Source: an uncultured Bacteroides sp.
Lineage (GTDB): Bacteria; Bacteroidota; Bacteroidia; Bacteroidales; Bacteroidaceae
Reading direction: 5' to 3'
DNA length: 64,000 nucleotides
NCBI GenBank assembly: GCA_902388495.1
Contig: CABMPP010000001.1
Span: forward strand, 186,001 to 250,000
Shown one piece after another: positions 49,887 to 60,491 of the stretch. The translations under genes were made by a program, and so were the position numbers. Within the stretch, counting starts at the first letter, position 1, and each line of letters opens with the position of its first letter. The notes under the pieces were generated by a model that saw nothing but the letters and a program-made list of their open reading frames with translations, did no database searches and was not told where the DNA came from.

Positions 49887-49894
49887 CAAAGATA
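49887..49894 (-). promoter_or_regulatory. -7 element (TATCTTTG) of the ATPase gene
   Basis: CAAAGATA on the + strand reads TATCTTTG on the - strand, 22 nt upstream of 49864. Its position supports that start over the longer frame. Confidence 0.6.
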
Positions 49895-49915
49895 GGGACT
49901 TAATGCGAGAAAAAC

Positions 49916-49975
49916 AAAGGATGTAATCAATCAATTTCAAATCAAATGATTTCAAACTGATTGATTACATCCTTT
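49916..49975 (-). terminator. Terminator hairpin downstream of corA
   Basis: AAAGGATGTAATCAATCA (49916-49933) pairs perfectly with 49958-49975, an 18-bp stem; the - strand then reads GTTTTTC. The 24-nt loop contains a further TCAAATGA-centred repeat (TTTCAAA twice). Confidence 0.82.
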
Positions 49976-50028
49976 TGTATTCTCTAAAATACAATTATTG
50001 CTCCTTTTTGTATTTTACAGAATACAAA
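49974..50028. repeat. Two palindromic 21-22-bp elements next to the corA terminator
   Basis: TTTGTATTCTCTAAAATACAA (written here in two parts: TTTGTATTCT and CTAAAATACAA, 49974-49994) and its near reverse complement at 50007-50028 form one long hairpin, and each arm is itself a TTGTATT/AATACAA palindrome. The second arm ends 10 bp before the corA stop codon. Confidence 0.8.
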
Positions 50029-50037
50029 TCTCTGTCT

Positions 50038-50964
50038 TTAGAACCACTTAATCTTCCTGAACCATACAAACGTCAATGCCGATAGTATAGCCGATAGGAG
50101 GATAATCAGTACGAATGCATGTGGGAAACCTTCCAGGTGAATATCTACATTCATGCCATAGAAACTGGCTATCAGTGTAGGAATCATCAACGTAATGGAA
50201 AGGCTTGTCATTCGTTTCATGATGGCATTCACGTTGTTGGAGATGATGGAGGCAAAGGCATCCATGGTGCCCGTGAGGATGTCGCTATAAATATTCACCG
50301 TGTTGTATGCCTGCTTTAGTTCGATGACTACGTCTTCCAGCAGTTCCATGTCGAGGTAGTTGGTGTCCTGGAAGATTTTCTTCAACCGGCCTATCATGAC
50401 TTCGTTCCCACGGATGGAAGTATTGAAGTATACCAATGTCTTTTGCAACTTCATCAGTTGGAGCAGGTCCTCGTTGCGGATGCTTTTCTCCAGCTCTTTC
50501 TCGGCAGTGGCTACGTCGTTGTTGATCTGCTTCAGATACTTCAGGAACCAGGCCGCAGAAGAATAGATGAGCCGTAGAATCAAGTCCAACTTGTTGTTGA
50601 CCACGATGCTCTTCCGACGGGTGTATTGGATAAAGTCTGAAATCATTTCCGTATGATGATAACACACCGAAACGATGATTCCATCGTTGGTGATGATGCC
50701 GATAGGTACGGTGATGAACGGGACGCCATTCTGGTTGCTCTGCATCGGAATACGCAGGATGGTGAGCAGCCAGTTATCTTCGGTTTCGGTACGCGGGCGC
50801 TCGTCCACATCGGCGATGTCTTCCAGAAATGATTCGGGAACTCCCAGTTCTTGAGTGAGAAATTGGAAATCGTTGTTGTCAGGGCATTCTACATTTACCC
50901 AGCAGTTGGGCTGCCATTCGTTTTTCTCGATAAAGCCGTTCTCGCTGTAGAGATACTTTCTCAT
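50038..50964 (-). CDS. corA: CorA-family magnesium/divalent metal transporter
   Basis: A 308-residue protein with the CorA signature YGMN (269-272) at the end of the first transmembrane helix (~252-270), a second helix at ~282-302, and a basic C-terminal tail (WFRKIKW). The N-terminal ~250 residues form the cytoplasmic funnel with a long charged helix (~150-240). CorA proteins are pentameric channels for Mg2+ or related ions. It is divergent from gpmI. A hairpin region directly follows its stop. Confidence 0.95.
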   Translation of the reverse strand: MRKYLYSENGFIEKNEWQPNCWVNVECPDNNDFQFLTQELGVPESFLEDIADVDERPRTETEDNWLLTILRIPMQSNQNGVPFITVPIGIITNDGIIVSVCYHHTEMISDFIQYTRRKSIVVNNKLDLILRLIYSSAAWFLKYLKQINNDVATAEKELEKSIRNEDLLQLMKLQKTLVYFNTSIRGNEVMIGRLKKIFQDTNYLDMELLEDVVIELKQAYNTVNIYSDILTGTMDAFASIISNNVNAIMKRMTSLSITLMIPTLIASFYGMNVDIHLEGFPHAFVLIILLSAILSALTFVWFRKIKWF

Positions 50965-51097
50965 TGTTTAGCCTCCTTTCTTTAGTGCGGACAGAGGCAT
51001 TGCGACCAACGTCTCCGTTCGCTTTAATTATGAATACTGTTGCACGTTCGTGGGTTTGAATCGTCCATATTTACTGTTTTTAATTTTTAAAGCGGGG

Positions 51098-51105
51098 CAA
51101 AAGTA
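51098..51105 (-). promoter_or_regulatory. -7 element (TACTTTTG) upstream of corA
   Basis: CAAAAGTA on the + strand reads TACTTTTG on the - strand. It lies 133 nt before the corA start, implying a long leader if used. Confidence 0.4.
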
Positions 51106-51147
51106 CATAAATCATTTGAAACAGTACGCTTTAACCGCTGTTTTTTG

Positions 51148-51155
51148 TAACTTTG
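51148..51155 (+). promoter_or_regulatory. -7 element (TAACTTTG) upstream of gpmI
   Basis: TAACTTTG lies 78 nt before the ATG at 51234. No TTTG box is seen at the usual distance upstream. Confidence 0.5.
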
Positions 51156-51233
51156 CACCGCGAAAATCGCTTCTTTCTATATAGAACGTTTTCGGCATAG
51201 AAAAAGATTGTACAATTAAATTCAATGAATATT

Positions 51234-52748
51234 ATGAGTAAGAAAGCCCTTTTAATGATTCTTGATGGCTGGGGTGTCGGCGATCAAGGCAAAGATGATG
51301 TGATTTTCAATACACCTACTCCGTACTGGGACAGCCTGCTGGCTACTTATCCACACTCCGAGCTTCAGGCAAGCGGTGAGAACGTTGGTCTGCCCGATGG
51401 ACAGATGGGCAACTCCGAAGTAGGTCACCTCAATATCGGTGCTGGACGCATCGTTTATCAGGATTTAGTAAAGATTAACCGCGCTTGTGCCGACGGCAGC
51501 ATCCTGAAGAATCCGGAAATCGTTTCTGCTTTCTCATACGCCAAAGAAAACGGCAAGAATATCCACTTCATGGGACTGACTTCCAACGGTGGTGTACACA
51601 GTTCTTTCGATCACTTGTTCAAACTTTGCGATATCTCCAAGGAGTATGGCATCGAAAATACTTTTATCCACTGCTTCATGGATGGCCGTGATACCGACCC
51701 CAAGAGCGGTAAAGGCTTTATCGAACAACTTACTGCCCACTGCGAAAAGTCAGCAGGTAAGATCGCTTCCATCGTAGGACGTTTCTATGCAATGGACCGC
51801 GACAAACGTTGGGAACGCGTAAAGGTTGCCTACGATCTGTTGGTGAATGGCGAAGGAAAAGTTGCTTCGGATATGGTTCAGGCTATGCAAGAGTCATACG
51901 ATGAAGGCGTTACAGACGAATTCATCAAGCCGATTGTCAATGCAAACTGCGACGGTACTATCAAGGAAGGCGATGTGGTTATCTTCTTCAACTACCGTAA
52001 CGACCGTGCCAAGGAATTGACCGTTGTCCTGACTCAGCAGGATATGCCGGAACAGGGTATGCATACTATCCCGGGCTTACAGTACTATTGCATGACTCCG
52101 TACGATGCTTCTTTCAAGGGTGTTCATATCCTTTTCGACAAAGAAAACGTTCAGAATACATTGGGCGAGTACCTGGCTGCCAATGGCAAGACTCAGCTTC
52201 ACATTGCCGAGACAGAGAAGTATGCTCACGTTACATTCTTCTTCAACGGTGGTCGCGAAACTCCGTACGATGCAGAAGAACGCATTCTGGTTCCGTCTCC
52301 GAAGGTGGCTACTTACGACCTGAAGCCGGAAATGAGCGCCTACGAAGTAAAAGATAAGTTGGTTGAGGCCATCAACACCAAGAAGTTCGACTTCATTGTT
52401 GTGAACTATGCGAACGGTGATATGGTAGGCCATACCGGTATCTACGAAGCTATTGAGAAAGCTGTAAAGGCTATCGACGAATGTGTGAAAGACACCGTAG
52501 AAGCTGCCAAAGCCAACGATTACGAAGTTATCATCATTGCCGACCACGGTAATGCCGATCATGCTTTGAACGAAGACGGTACTCCGAACACTGCTCACTC
52601 CCTGAATCCCGTTCCGTTTGTTTATGTAACTGCGAACAAGGATGCCAAGGTTGAGAATGGTGTGCTGGCGGATGTTGCTCCTTCTATTCTGCATATCCTT
52701 GGCATGGCTCAGCCGGCTGATATGACGGGCAAAGATTTGATAAAGTAA
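51234..52748 (+). CDS. gpmI: 2,3-bisphosphoglycerate-independent phosphoglycerate mutase
   Basis: 504 residues from the ATG at 51234 ([14 protein letters not shown]); another ATG three codons upstream is possible. Metal-binding Asp11 is in [11 protein letters not shown], and the phosphorylated Ser61 in [53 protein letters not shown] and the C-terminal [11 protein letters not shown] complete the two-domain alkaline-phosphatase-like family pattern. It interconverts 3- and 2-phosphoglycerate in glycolysis. It is monocistronic, with its own terminator at 52765. Confidence 0.98.
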   Translation: MSKKALLMILDGWGVGDQGKDDVIFNTPTPYWDSLLATYPHSELQASGENVGLPDGQMGNSEVGHLNIGAGRIVYQDLVKINRACADGSILKNPEIVSAFSYAKENGKNIHFMGLTSNGGVHSSFDHLFKLCDISKEYGIENTFIHCFMDGRDTDPKSGKGFIEQLTAHCEKSAGKIASIVGRFYAMDRDKRWERVKVAYDLLVNGEGKVASDMVQAMQESYDEGVTDEFIKPIVNANCDGTIKEGDVVIFFNYRNDRAKELTVVLTQQDMPEQGMHTIPGLQYYCMTPYDASFKGVHILFDKENVQNTLGEYLAANGKTQLHIAETEKYAHVTFFFNGGRETPYDAEERILVPSPKVATYDLKPEMSAYEVKDKLVEAINTKKFDFIVVNYANGDMVGHTGIYEAIEKAVKAIDECVKDTVEAAKANDYEVIIIADHGNADHALNEDGTPNTAHSLNPVPFVYVTANKDAKVENGVLADVAPSILHILGMAQPADMTGKDLIK

Positions 52749-52764
52749 TACTGATATATTGAAG

Positions 52765-52835
52765 GAGGCTGTCTCAAAGTAATTTTCGCATGACGGAATG
52801 ATGCGCAAACTTATCTTTGAGGCAGTCTTTTTTTT
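52765..52835 (+). terminator. Terminator of gpmI
   Basis: GGCTGTCTCAAAG (52767-52779) pairs with CTTTGAGGCAGTC (52815-52827), with a G-U pair and a long loop, followed by T8. Confidence 0.85.
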
Positions 52836-52862
52836 GTGTTGTAAGTTTAAAGGAGGATAGTT

Positions 52863-53444
52863 ATGCTACAGATAGGTGATACGGTTGTTAGTCTGGATGT
52901 GCTGCGCGAGAAGTTTCTGTGCAATCTGGATGCCTGCAAAGGTGCGTGTTGCATAGAGGGAGATGCCGGTGCGCCGGTGGAGTTGGATGAGATAGAGAAA
53001 CTGGAGGAAGTGTTGCCCGTCATTTGGGAGGAACTTGCGCCCGAGGCGCGTGCCGTCATTGATAAGCAGGGAGTTGTTTATACCGATAGGGAAGGCGATT
53101 TGGTTACTTCTATCGTAAACAATAAAGATTGTGTCTTTACCTGCTATGATGAGAAAGGCTGCTGCTATTGTGCCATCGAGAAAGCCTATCGGGAAGGGAA
53201 AGTGAATTTCTATAAACCCGTTTCCTGTCATCTTTATCCGATAAGGGTAGGTGATTATGGTGTTTATAAAGCCGTCAACTACAATCGGTGGGATGTTTGC
53301 AAAGCTGCGGTGCTCCTTGGCCAGAAGGAGAATCTTCCAATCTATAAGTTTTTGAAAGAACCGTTGATTCGCAAGTTCGGTGAAGAATGGTATGCGGAGT
53401 TGGAGTTGGTGGCAGAGGAAATGAAAAAACAGAATATGCTGTAA
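52863..53444 (+). CDS. DUF3109-family cysteine-rich protein
   Basis: 193 residues, no signal peptide. Cysteines cluster as CNLDACKGACC (~20-30), CVFTC, KGCCYC (~85-102) and CHLYP (~120), as in the DUF3109 family, and resemble the cysteine groups of Fe-S or zinc-binding YkgJ-like proteins. NLDACKGACCIEGDAGAPV is the family hallmark. The function is unknown; metal binding is an inference from the cysteine pattern. It stands alone, between the gpmI terminator and the inverted repeat at 53451. Confidence 0.85.
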   Translation: MLQIGDTVVSLDVLREKFLCNLDACKGACCIEGDAGAPVELDEIEKLEEVLPVIWEELAPEARAVIDKQGVVYTDREGDLVTSIVNNKDCVFTCYDEKGCCYCAIEKAYREGKVNFYKPVSCHLYPIRVGDYGVYKAVNYNRWDVCKAAVLLGQKENLPIYKFLKEPLIRKFGEEWYAELELVAEEMKKQNML

Positions 53445-53450
53445 AATGAT

Positions 53451-53780
53451 AATTTAGGGGCGGAGCGCCCTGGCAAGGTTTCCATTCGGATTACTTGCGC
53501 AGCAAAACCTGAAGGGCTTTCATCTACTTAGTGCAGCAAAGCCTGAAAGGCTTTCGTCTATCAGCCCAGGGCAACGCCCTGGGTAATAATGCGCCTCTAT
53601 CTTTGCGCCCTGAAAGGGCAAGAGCCTGTGTGTTTTATCTTATGCCCTTTCAGGGCGTAAGGTGAAGAAACGTTCTTAAACCCAGGGCGTTGCCCTGGGC
53701 TGATAGCTGAAAGGCTTTCAGCCTTAGGCTGCGCAAACATGCCGAAAGGAAATCTTGCCGGGACGCTACGCCCCTAAATT
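53451..53780. repeat. 330-bp nested inverted-repeat element
   Basis: The outer arms (53451-53489 and 53742-53780) match as reverse complements over ~39 bp with few mismatches, both beginning AATTTAGGGGCG. Inside lie CCCAGGGC-AAC-GCCCTGGG (53565-53583) and its counterpart at 53681-53699, each a palindrome. The innermost pair is CGCCCTGAAAGGGCA (53606-53620) with 53643-53657. The left side also holds a tandem ~34-bp duplication (GCAGCAAA-CCTGAA-GGCTTTC, near 53500 and 53534). No open frame fits. It could be a MITE-like element or a highly folded RNA. It fills most of the 443-bp gap between the DUF3109 gene and gyrB. Confidence 0.85.
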
Positions 53781-53810
53781 CCCATTTATCAGCCCCTTCC
53801 TATATAAGAA

Positions 53811-53850
53811 AAGCCCCGGTCAGCAGGAATCTCCTGCCTGTCCGGGGCTT
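53811..53850 (-). terminator. Terminator of gyrB
   Basis: AAGCCCCGG (53811-53819) pairs with CCGGGGCTT (53842-53850), with an inner GCAGGA/TCCTGC stem. On the - strand TTTTCTTAT follows. Confidence 0.9.
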
Positions 53851-53887
53851 CTTCGTTGTAAGATGTGAGGTTGGTTAATTATTTTAA

Positions 53888-55861
<1,974 letters not shown>

Positions 55862-55878
55862 TTATTGTAATAACAGAG

Positions 55879-55886
55879 CAAATATA
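55879..55886 (-). promoter_or_regulatory. -7 element (TATATTTG) of gyrB
   Basis: CAAATATA on the + strand reads TATATTTG on the - strand, 29 nt upstream of the gyrB ATG. Confidence 0.55.
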
Positions 55887-56002
55887 GTGAAAATCCTTGA
55901 GATACGGAATTAAACGGAGGGATAAATTCGGGTCGTTTACAGCTTTTTAGCACAGACTCCGGATGTGGAGAAGATGGGAGGAGGAGGGTGGAGAAAGCAA
56001 AG

Positions 56003-56028
56003 AAGGCCGAACTAAAAAGTTCAGCCTC
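56003..56028 (-). terminator. Terminator of rpsT
   Basis: On the - strand GAGGCTGAACT, a TTTT loop and AGTTCGGCCTTC form a ~11-bp stem with one G-U pair, followed by TTTGCTTTC. Confidence 0.85.
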
Positions 56029-56053
56029 TTATCTCTTTTGTGTAACAATCAAC

Positions 56054-56308
56054 TTAAGCCAGCTTGTTGATATAGATAGCCAACTTAGACTTCAAGTTGT
56101 TAGCTTTATTCTTGTGGATTACATTAGTCTTGGCCAACTTGTCCAACAACTTAGTAATGCCCGGATACATAGCTGTAGCTGCAGCTTTGTCTGTAGTAGC
56201 ACGAAGCTTACGAACAGCATTTCTCATGGTTTTACCATAATATCTGTTGTGAAGTCTTCTTGTTTCTTCTTGTCTGATTCTCTTCAGTGATGATTTGTGA
56301 TTTGCCAT
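56054..56308 (-). CDS. rpsT: 30S ribosomal protein S20
   Basis: 84 residues, very basic and helical, beginning [21 protein letters not shown] and including [11 protein letters not shown] and the C-terminal [16 protein letters not shown]. This is the normal S20 length and pattern. S20 binds 16S rRNA early in 30S assembly. It lies 40 bp after tRNA-Glu on the same strand and probably shares its promoter. Confidence 0.97.
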   Translation of the reverse strand: MANHKSSLKRIRQEETRRLHNRYYGKTMRNAVRKLRATTDKAAATAMYPGITKLLDKLAKTNVIHKNKANNLKSKLAIYINKLA

Positions 56309-56348
56309 CTCGACTAATCTTTTTTTAATTCGTTTATTTTTTTATTTG

Positions 56349-56420
56349 TAGCCCGTGGGGGAATCGAACCCCCCTTTCAAGAATGAAAATCTTGCGTCCT
56401 AACCGATAGACGAACGGGCC
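56349..56420 (-). tRNA. tRNA-Glu (anticodon TTC)
   Basis: 72 nt on the - strand. Acceptor GGCCCGT pairs with ACGGGCT (first pair G-U), the anticodon stem is CAAGA/TCTTG with loop TTTTCAT (anticodon TTC), and the T arm is GGGGG-GTTCGAT-TCCCCC-like. CCA is not encoded. It is followed by rpsT and driven by the consensus promoter at 56476. Confidence 0.97.
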
Positions 56421-56475
56421 ATCCTTTGGTGAGCGTTTCCGCTCTTGCAAACGCATTTCCTTTTGTTTGCGGATG

Positions 56476-56506
56476 CAAAGGTAGGAACTCTTTTTGAATT
56501 GGCAAA
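56476..56506 (-). promoter_or_regulatory. Consensus promoter of tRNA-Glu/rpsT
   Basis: On the - strand TTTG (56506-56503), a 19-nt spacer and TACCTTTG (56483-56476). The match to the housekeeping consensus is as good as that of the rimP operon. Confidence 0.85.
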
Positions 56507-56665
56507 ATATTCTCAAGAAAAAATTAATGCATGCTTATTAGTTTTCTTCTTGTTTGATGTCTTGATATTTGATAATCAGCGTAATAATAGCTTTCGTTTT
56601 TTTACTCTTCTTCCTTTATTTTTTTATTCTTCCCCTCTGATTCTTCTTCTTTCGGGCTTTTTTTG

Positions 56666-56673
56666 TAGCTTTG
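56666..56673 (+). promoter_or_regulatory. -7 element (TAGCTTTG) of recO
   Basis: TAGCTTTG lies 32 nt before the ATG at 56706. Its place supports the short RecO start over the longer open frame that begins at 56445. Confidence 0.55.
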
Positions 56674-56705
56674 TTATCAGATTGAAACCTAAAAAAGAAT
56701 CGGGA

Positions 56706-57434
56706 ATGTTACAGAAGACGCTGGGTATCGTGCTGCGTACCTTGAAATACAAGGACACTTCGGTTATTGCGGACATCTATACGGAGGTCATCGGAAGGGC
56801 ATCGTTCATGATATCCATTCCCCGTTCGCGCAAGGCGGCGGTGAAGCCGGTACTTTTCCAGCCGTTGGCGTTGGTGGAGTTGGAGGCAGATATCCGTCCC
56901 AATACTTCTATATATAAGGTGAAGGAGGCGAAGTCTTTCTATCCTTTTTCCTCGCTTCCCTATGATCCTTACAAGTCTGCCATTGCTCTGTTCTTGTCCG
57001 AGTTCCTCTATCGTGCCGTGCGCGAGGAGGCGGAGAACCGTCCGTTGTTTGCATATTTGCAGCATTCCATCGTCTGGCTGGACGAGTGCAGAGAGGGATT
57101 TGCCAATTTCCATCTTGTCTTCCTGATGCGTCTTTCCCGTTTCCTGGGCTTGTACCCCAATTTGGAGGATTATAGTAAGGGTGATTATTTCGACTTGCAG
57201 AATGCCTGTTTCACTCCGCTGCGTCCGCAACTTCATTCCAACTTTATAGCACCGGAGGAGGCTTCGCGCCTGATGCAGTTGATGCGTATGAATTATGAAA
57301 CGATGCATCTTTTTGCCATGAGCCGTGCGGAGCGCACCCGTTGCCTGGTGATAATGAATGAGTATTATCGCCTGCACTTGCCGGACTTCCCGGTGCTGAA
57401 ATCACTGGATGTGTTGAAGGAACTCTTTGACTAA
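56706..57434 (+). CDS. recO: DNA repair protein RecO
   Basis: 242 residues from the ATG at 56706 ([27 protein letters not shown]). The frame extends ~87 codons upstream, but that part is T-rich, contains the promoter, and does not look like protein. The N-terminal OB fold covers ~1-80, and the helical C-terminal part has [26 protein letters not shown]. The zinc-binding cysteines of some RecO proteins are absent, as in other Bacteroidota. RecO loads RecA with RecR during gap repair. Confidence 0.93.
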   Translation: MLQKTLGIVLRTLKYKDTSVIADIYTEVIGRASFMISIPRSRKAAVKPVLFQPLALVELEADIRPNTSIYKVKEAKSFYPFSSLPYDPYKSAIALFLSEFLYRAVREEAENRPLFAYLQHSIVWLDECREGFANFHLVFLMRLSRFLGLYPNLEDYSKGDYFDLQNACFTPLRPQLHSNFIAPEEASRLMQLMRMNYETMHLFAMSRAERTRCLVIMNEYYRLHLPDFPVLKSLDVLKELFD

Positions 57435-57494
57435 TTTCTTTTCTTATTCTGATTCTTGGATAAGCAGCGACTTTCAGGAGTATGAAAGACGGTA

Positions 57495-58232
57495 CTATTG
57501 TGTGTAACCAACTATTGCACTGATATTGTATTCGTTATTCTCGCCTTTCATTCGTAGATACTCATAAGTAGGAGATTTGGATGCCATCTTTGTTTGTGAT
57601 TCGTATTCCCACCTTAAATCCGTGTATAGAGATGATAGTGCAGCAGGATCGCTTTCGCTGATGTCGTAAGTCTCAGTCACCTCTTCTCCGTTATCGTTTT
57701 TGTATGTCAGGCTGATATATTTCTTCCCTTCCCAATCTTTTAGGGCATATATTCCTTCTTTTTTGGTGGCATAAGTGTCTCCTTGGGGCTCTTTGATAGA
57801 GAATTGTTTGCTTGTATCGTATGCGGAGAATACCAGTAGATTTTCAACTATAAAGAGTGGGTGGTTGCTGCTCTTGATAATAGTGCCTCTCCCTCCTTTT
57901 TTCTCTAAAACTTCTACTTGAAGGCTGATACTGGTCTTGCAGATATTGTCTGTCACTACAACGACGGTTTTGCCCATTTTCCTGGGAACGAAGTATAGGT
58001 CACCATAGCTTTCGTTATCATAAGGTGGGCGATAGGTTGCGTCTACGATGCTCGGGTCTTCCACATCGATGGTGTAATCCAAATTCCCGCTGGAGATGTT
58101 TATCGCACGAGCGTCTTCTATTTGCAACTCTTTTTCTTCAATAGTGAATGAAAGAGGACCGTTGTCGTCTGATGAACAAGCGGTAAGTAGCAATAAAGTT
58201 GCTGTGAATAGGAAATGATAGATTCTTTTCAT
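57495..58232 (-). CDS. Lipoprotein with Ig-like beta-domain, near the C10 protease
   Basis: 245 residues from the ATG at 58232, chosen for its lipoprotein signal (MKRIYHFLFTATLLLLTAC, Cys19 then SSDDN). The frame continues 30 codons upstream without signal character. Residues ~25-115 look like a bacterial Ig-like domain (LQIEDARAINISSGNLDYTI, SLQVEVLEKK). The rest is beta-rich without known motifs. It lies 177 bp after the protease gene on the same strand, with an inverted repeat between. Position suggests a partner or inhibitor of the protease, but nothing in the sequence proves it. Confidence 0.65.
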   Translation of the reverse strand: MKRIYHFLFTATLLLLTACSSDDNGPLSFTIEEKELQIEDARAINISSGNLDYTIDVEDPSIVDATYRPPYDNESYGDLYFVPRKMGKTVVVVTDNICKTSISLQVEVLEKKGGRGTIIKSSNHPLFIVENLLVFSAYDTSKQFSIKEPQGDTYATKKEGIYALKDWEGKKYISLTYKNDNGEEVTETYDISESDPAALSSLYTDLRWEYESQTKMASKSPTYEYLRMKGENNEYNISAIVGYTQ

Positions 58233-58289
58233 AATAGTATGAGTTCTTTGAATGGTGGATTTTTGTTTAACCATGAAATAAATGAGAAG

Positions 58290-58323
58290 AGTGGTAAAAC
58301 TACAGACACATAGTTTTACCACT
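58290..58323 (-). terminator. Hairpin between the C10 protease and lipoprotein genes
   Basis: AGTGGTAAAACTA (58290-58302) pairs with TAGTTTTACCACT (58311-58323), a 13-bp perfect stem with an 8-nt loop. No strong T-run follows on the - strand, so it may act as a partial terminator or RNA-processing/stability element. Confidence 0.65.
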
Positions 58324-58408
58324 TATCATTACTTGATTCAACGAGTGCAAACTTATAGAAATATGTTAAGGGACAAATGGATTATATAAAAAATCTTTTA
58401 GTCCTTTA

Positions 58409-59896
58409 CTATTTCTTTCTGATATTGGCAAAGACACTGAATTTGGAGTTAAATGTTCCTGAGTGCGTTTCAAAGTCTATAGTTGAGTTCGAATTGAATC
58501 TGTAATAGCCATCATTAATTCCATCCCATCCCATACTGGCATGGAAATATAAATCATATTGTTTAAGAATGGTTCTACTGGTTTTGATACATTGGGCGTA
58601 TCCATCAATAATCCAAGCATGACTATTTGATGTATCTTCGCTTGAACATCCCAATACTATAGCTATGTGGTCACTCATAACGCTGGCTAATATTTCATCA
58701 GGAGCCCATTTATTGTATTCATTGAGATTACTGTAAGTTTGCATGAATGATTTGATATTACTTTTTGCTGTGCTACTTGACAAGACGACGGGATCGTTAC
58801 TCTCCGATTCGTAAGCAGGATTTTTGTTCCCATACTTGGGAGTTGTATTAGTTTGATCATATATATATTTAACTAGAGTTGCTGCCATATTAGCCTGTGG
58901 GTATTGTGACTCGTCAGGTCGAGGATCCCAAGGTGAATATATTAAGTTTGCATCTTGTGTCAGAAGGTTCCAGTTCATGTTCATGCCATTGATAGTAAGA
59001 ACCGGTTTTAAGTAAGTTAACGCTTCTGCTATTGCGGTAACACCGCATCCGGCGGGCCAGTTCCTTTTCCTATATTTGGTGGCTACGGTTAGGTTTCCGG
59101 CTGCATCCCAAAGATAGTGTATATATTCTTCAGAACAAAAAGGAAGATGCATATTATATGGTATACGCTGTCCCCATTTTACTGTAATGAATGGACCTTT
59201 ACTGTCTGTTATAGCACTTAGAGGCCTATCATAAGAAGGTGAGCGTGTAATAGCTTGATCTGTTATATTAATGTTGCTTTTAATCTTTTCAAAGTTTACT
59301 TCTTCTTTGGGAATGCCCAACTCTAAAGCAATTTTATTGATGGTTTTTTCTCTTAGAGAATCTTGAATGTGAATTACATTTCTTACATCGGATATGGTGC
59401 TTTGCTGCGCAATTTCGAGCATATACTGTTTACCGGTGTTAACTTCTGCTTCAGAACTGCCTTTTTCTATATAAGCTATTACTCCGGGTGCTCTTTTGTC
59501 ACCGGAAATAACTGCTTGTCCTTCTGTGCCGTTGCGTTGAAACTTGACCTCATAAAAAGGAATAGATAAATTTCCGCCAGCTCTTGTATTGGTATTGTTG
59601 CTTACGTAGTATTTGTTTAAAACCTTAATATTAGTTATTGCGGATGAGCTTCTTGTTTGCGTATTGGCATTTGGATTGAAGTCTCTTACATAAGTAGAAA
59701 TTTCATCCTCAGACAATTCATTGTTTGTGGCGTCAAAGGCAATGCTTACGGCTTCTGCCTGTGTCATTGAGATTTTGAAACTCGCTTTGTCGCTGTTTGC
59801 AACTTCTGTGGGAAGTTCATTCTCATTACATGAGAAGAAGAATCCTAGGCTCAGTATTAGAACCAGATTCTGAATAATAAAACTTTTCTTTTTCAT
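58409..59896 (-). CDS. C10-family (streptopain-like) cysteine protease, lipoprotein
   Basis: A 495-residue protein with a lipoprotein signal (MKKKSFIIQNLVLILSLGFFFSC, Cys23). A propeptide of ~200 residues with the MTQAEAVSIAFDA segment common in C10 prodomains is followed by the protease domain from ~230. The active Cys284 is in WPAGCGVTAIAEALTYL and His426 in NSHAWIIDGY. C10 enzymes include streptopain (SpeB) and the Bacteroides fragilis Bfp proteases, which mature by cleaving their own propeptide. The gene is AT-rich compared with its surroundings. Being lipidated, it would be held at the membrane unless released. Confidence 0.93.
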   Translation of the reverse strand: MKKKSFIIQNLVLILSLGFFFSCNENELPTEVANSDKASFKISMTQAEAVSIAFDATNNELSEDEISTYVRDFNPNANTQTRSSSAITNIKVLNKYYVSNNTNTRAGGNLSIPFYEVKFQRNGTEGQAVISGDKRAPGVIAYIEKGSSEAEVNTGKQYMLEIAQQSTISDVRNVIHIQDSLREKTINKIALELGIPKEEVNFEKIKSNINITDQAITRSPSYDRPLSAITDSKGPFITVKWGQRIPYNMHLPFCSEEYIHYLWDAAGNLTVATKYRKRNWPAGCGVTAIAEALTYLKPVLTINGMNMNWNLLTQDANLIYSPWDPRPDESQYPQANMAATLVKYIYDQTNTTPKYGNKNPAYESESNDPVVLSSSTAKSNIKSFMQTYSNLNEYNKWAPDEILASVMSDHIAIVLGCSSEDTSNSHAWIIDGYAQCIKTSRTILKQYDLYFHASMGWDGINDGYYRFNSNSTIDFETHSGTFNSKFSVFANIRKK

Positions 59897-59948
59897 ACGT
59901 TTATGATTTTGATAATAAATAAAATGTTGTATTCTTATATGCTGTTTG

Positions 59949-60323
59949 TTATTCTATATAGAATTCTCCGCTTAATTCAGCGTGTCCATCCAGATAAATG
60001 AGTTCATATTGTCCGAAAGTATATCCATTCAAGTCTATGCGATAGGGTATTTGCATATTAGGAATAACCGTGTCACAGTATATTATGTTGCCTTGGCTAT
60101 CCTTGATTTGGAAAGTTACCGTTTCTTCGCTTTCGCGGAGAAACTCTACAATGATGTAATTTGCATCTCCTATAGATGCGTCTATAGGTATAAGATAGGG
60201 GGACTTATGAGGGTGTTCCCAGTGCCCATTTATTGTGAAATTAATTTTTCTCTTCCCTAATGTAGTTTCAGTACTCATTGAAAAAAATGATAGCACCGTT
60301 AATAATGTGATTAATGTTTTCAT
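59949..60323 (-). CDS. DUF3244-type small secreted beta protein
   Basis: 124 residues with a signal peptide (MKTLITLLTVLSFFSMSTET...). The mature ~100 residues are beta-rich (NYIIVEFLRESEETVTFQIKD, GYTFGQYELIYLDG), matching the Bacteroidota DUF3244 pattern of an Ig-like domain. It is 52 bp upstream of the C10 protease on the same strand and probably co-transcribed from the -7 box at 60349. Small beta-proteins beside C10 proteases can be inhibitors (staphostatin-like), so that role is possible, but the sequence alone does not show it. Confidence 0.7.
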   Translation of the reverse strand: MKTLITLLTVLSFFSMSTETTLGKRKINFTINGHWEHPHKSPYLIPIDASIGDANYIIVEFLRESEETVTFQIKDSQGNIIYCDTVIPNMQIPYRIDLNGYTFGQYELIYLDGHAELSGEFYIE

Positions 60324-60348
60324 CTTGATTTTGTTTTTAACTTTAGGG

Positions 60349-60356
60349 CAAAGTTA
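60349..60356 (-). promoter_or_regulatory. -7 element (TAACTTTG) of the DUF3244-C10 protease unit
   Basis: CAAAGTTA on the + strand reads TAACTTTG on the - strand, 25 nt before the ATG at 60323. The same octamer precedes the neighbouring regulator gene at 62221. Confidence 0.55.
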
Positions 60357-60491
60357 GTGAGAAGGTGAATACAAGATGAGGAAAATATAAGTTTTGAGGT
60401 TTACATGCTTATGCTGATAATCAGCTATTTGTGAAATATTGGTGTACTCTAATAGGGACAGAGTGAGAAATCTGGTTAATGTGCTACTGTA

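Noticed and set aside
49865..49930. A 22-codon N-terminal extension of the ATPase gene
   Set aside because: It contains the TATCTTTG promoter box and the foot of the corA terminator; the start at 49864 fits the family better.
56445..56705. An 87-codon N-terminal extension of RecO
   Set aside because: The stretch is T-rich, contains the TAGCTTTG promoter box, and normal RecO proteins begin at the internal MLQKT start.
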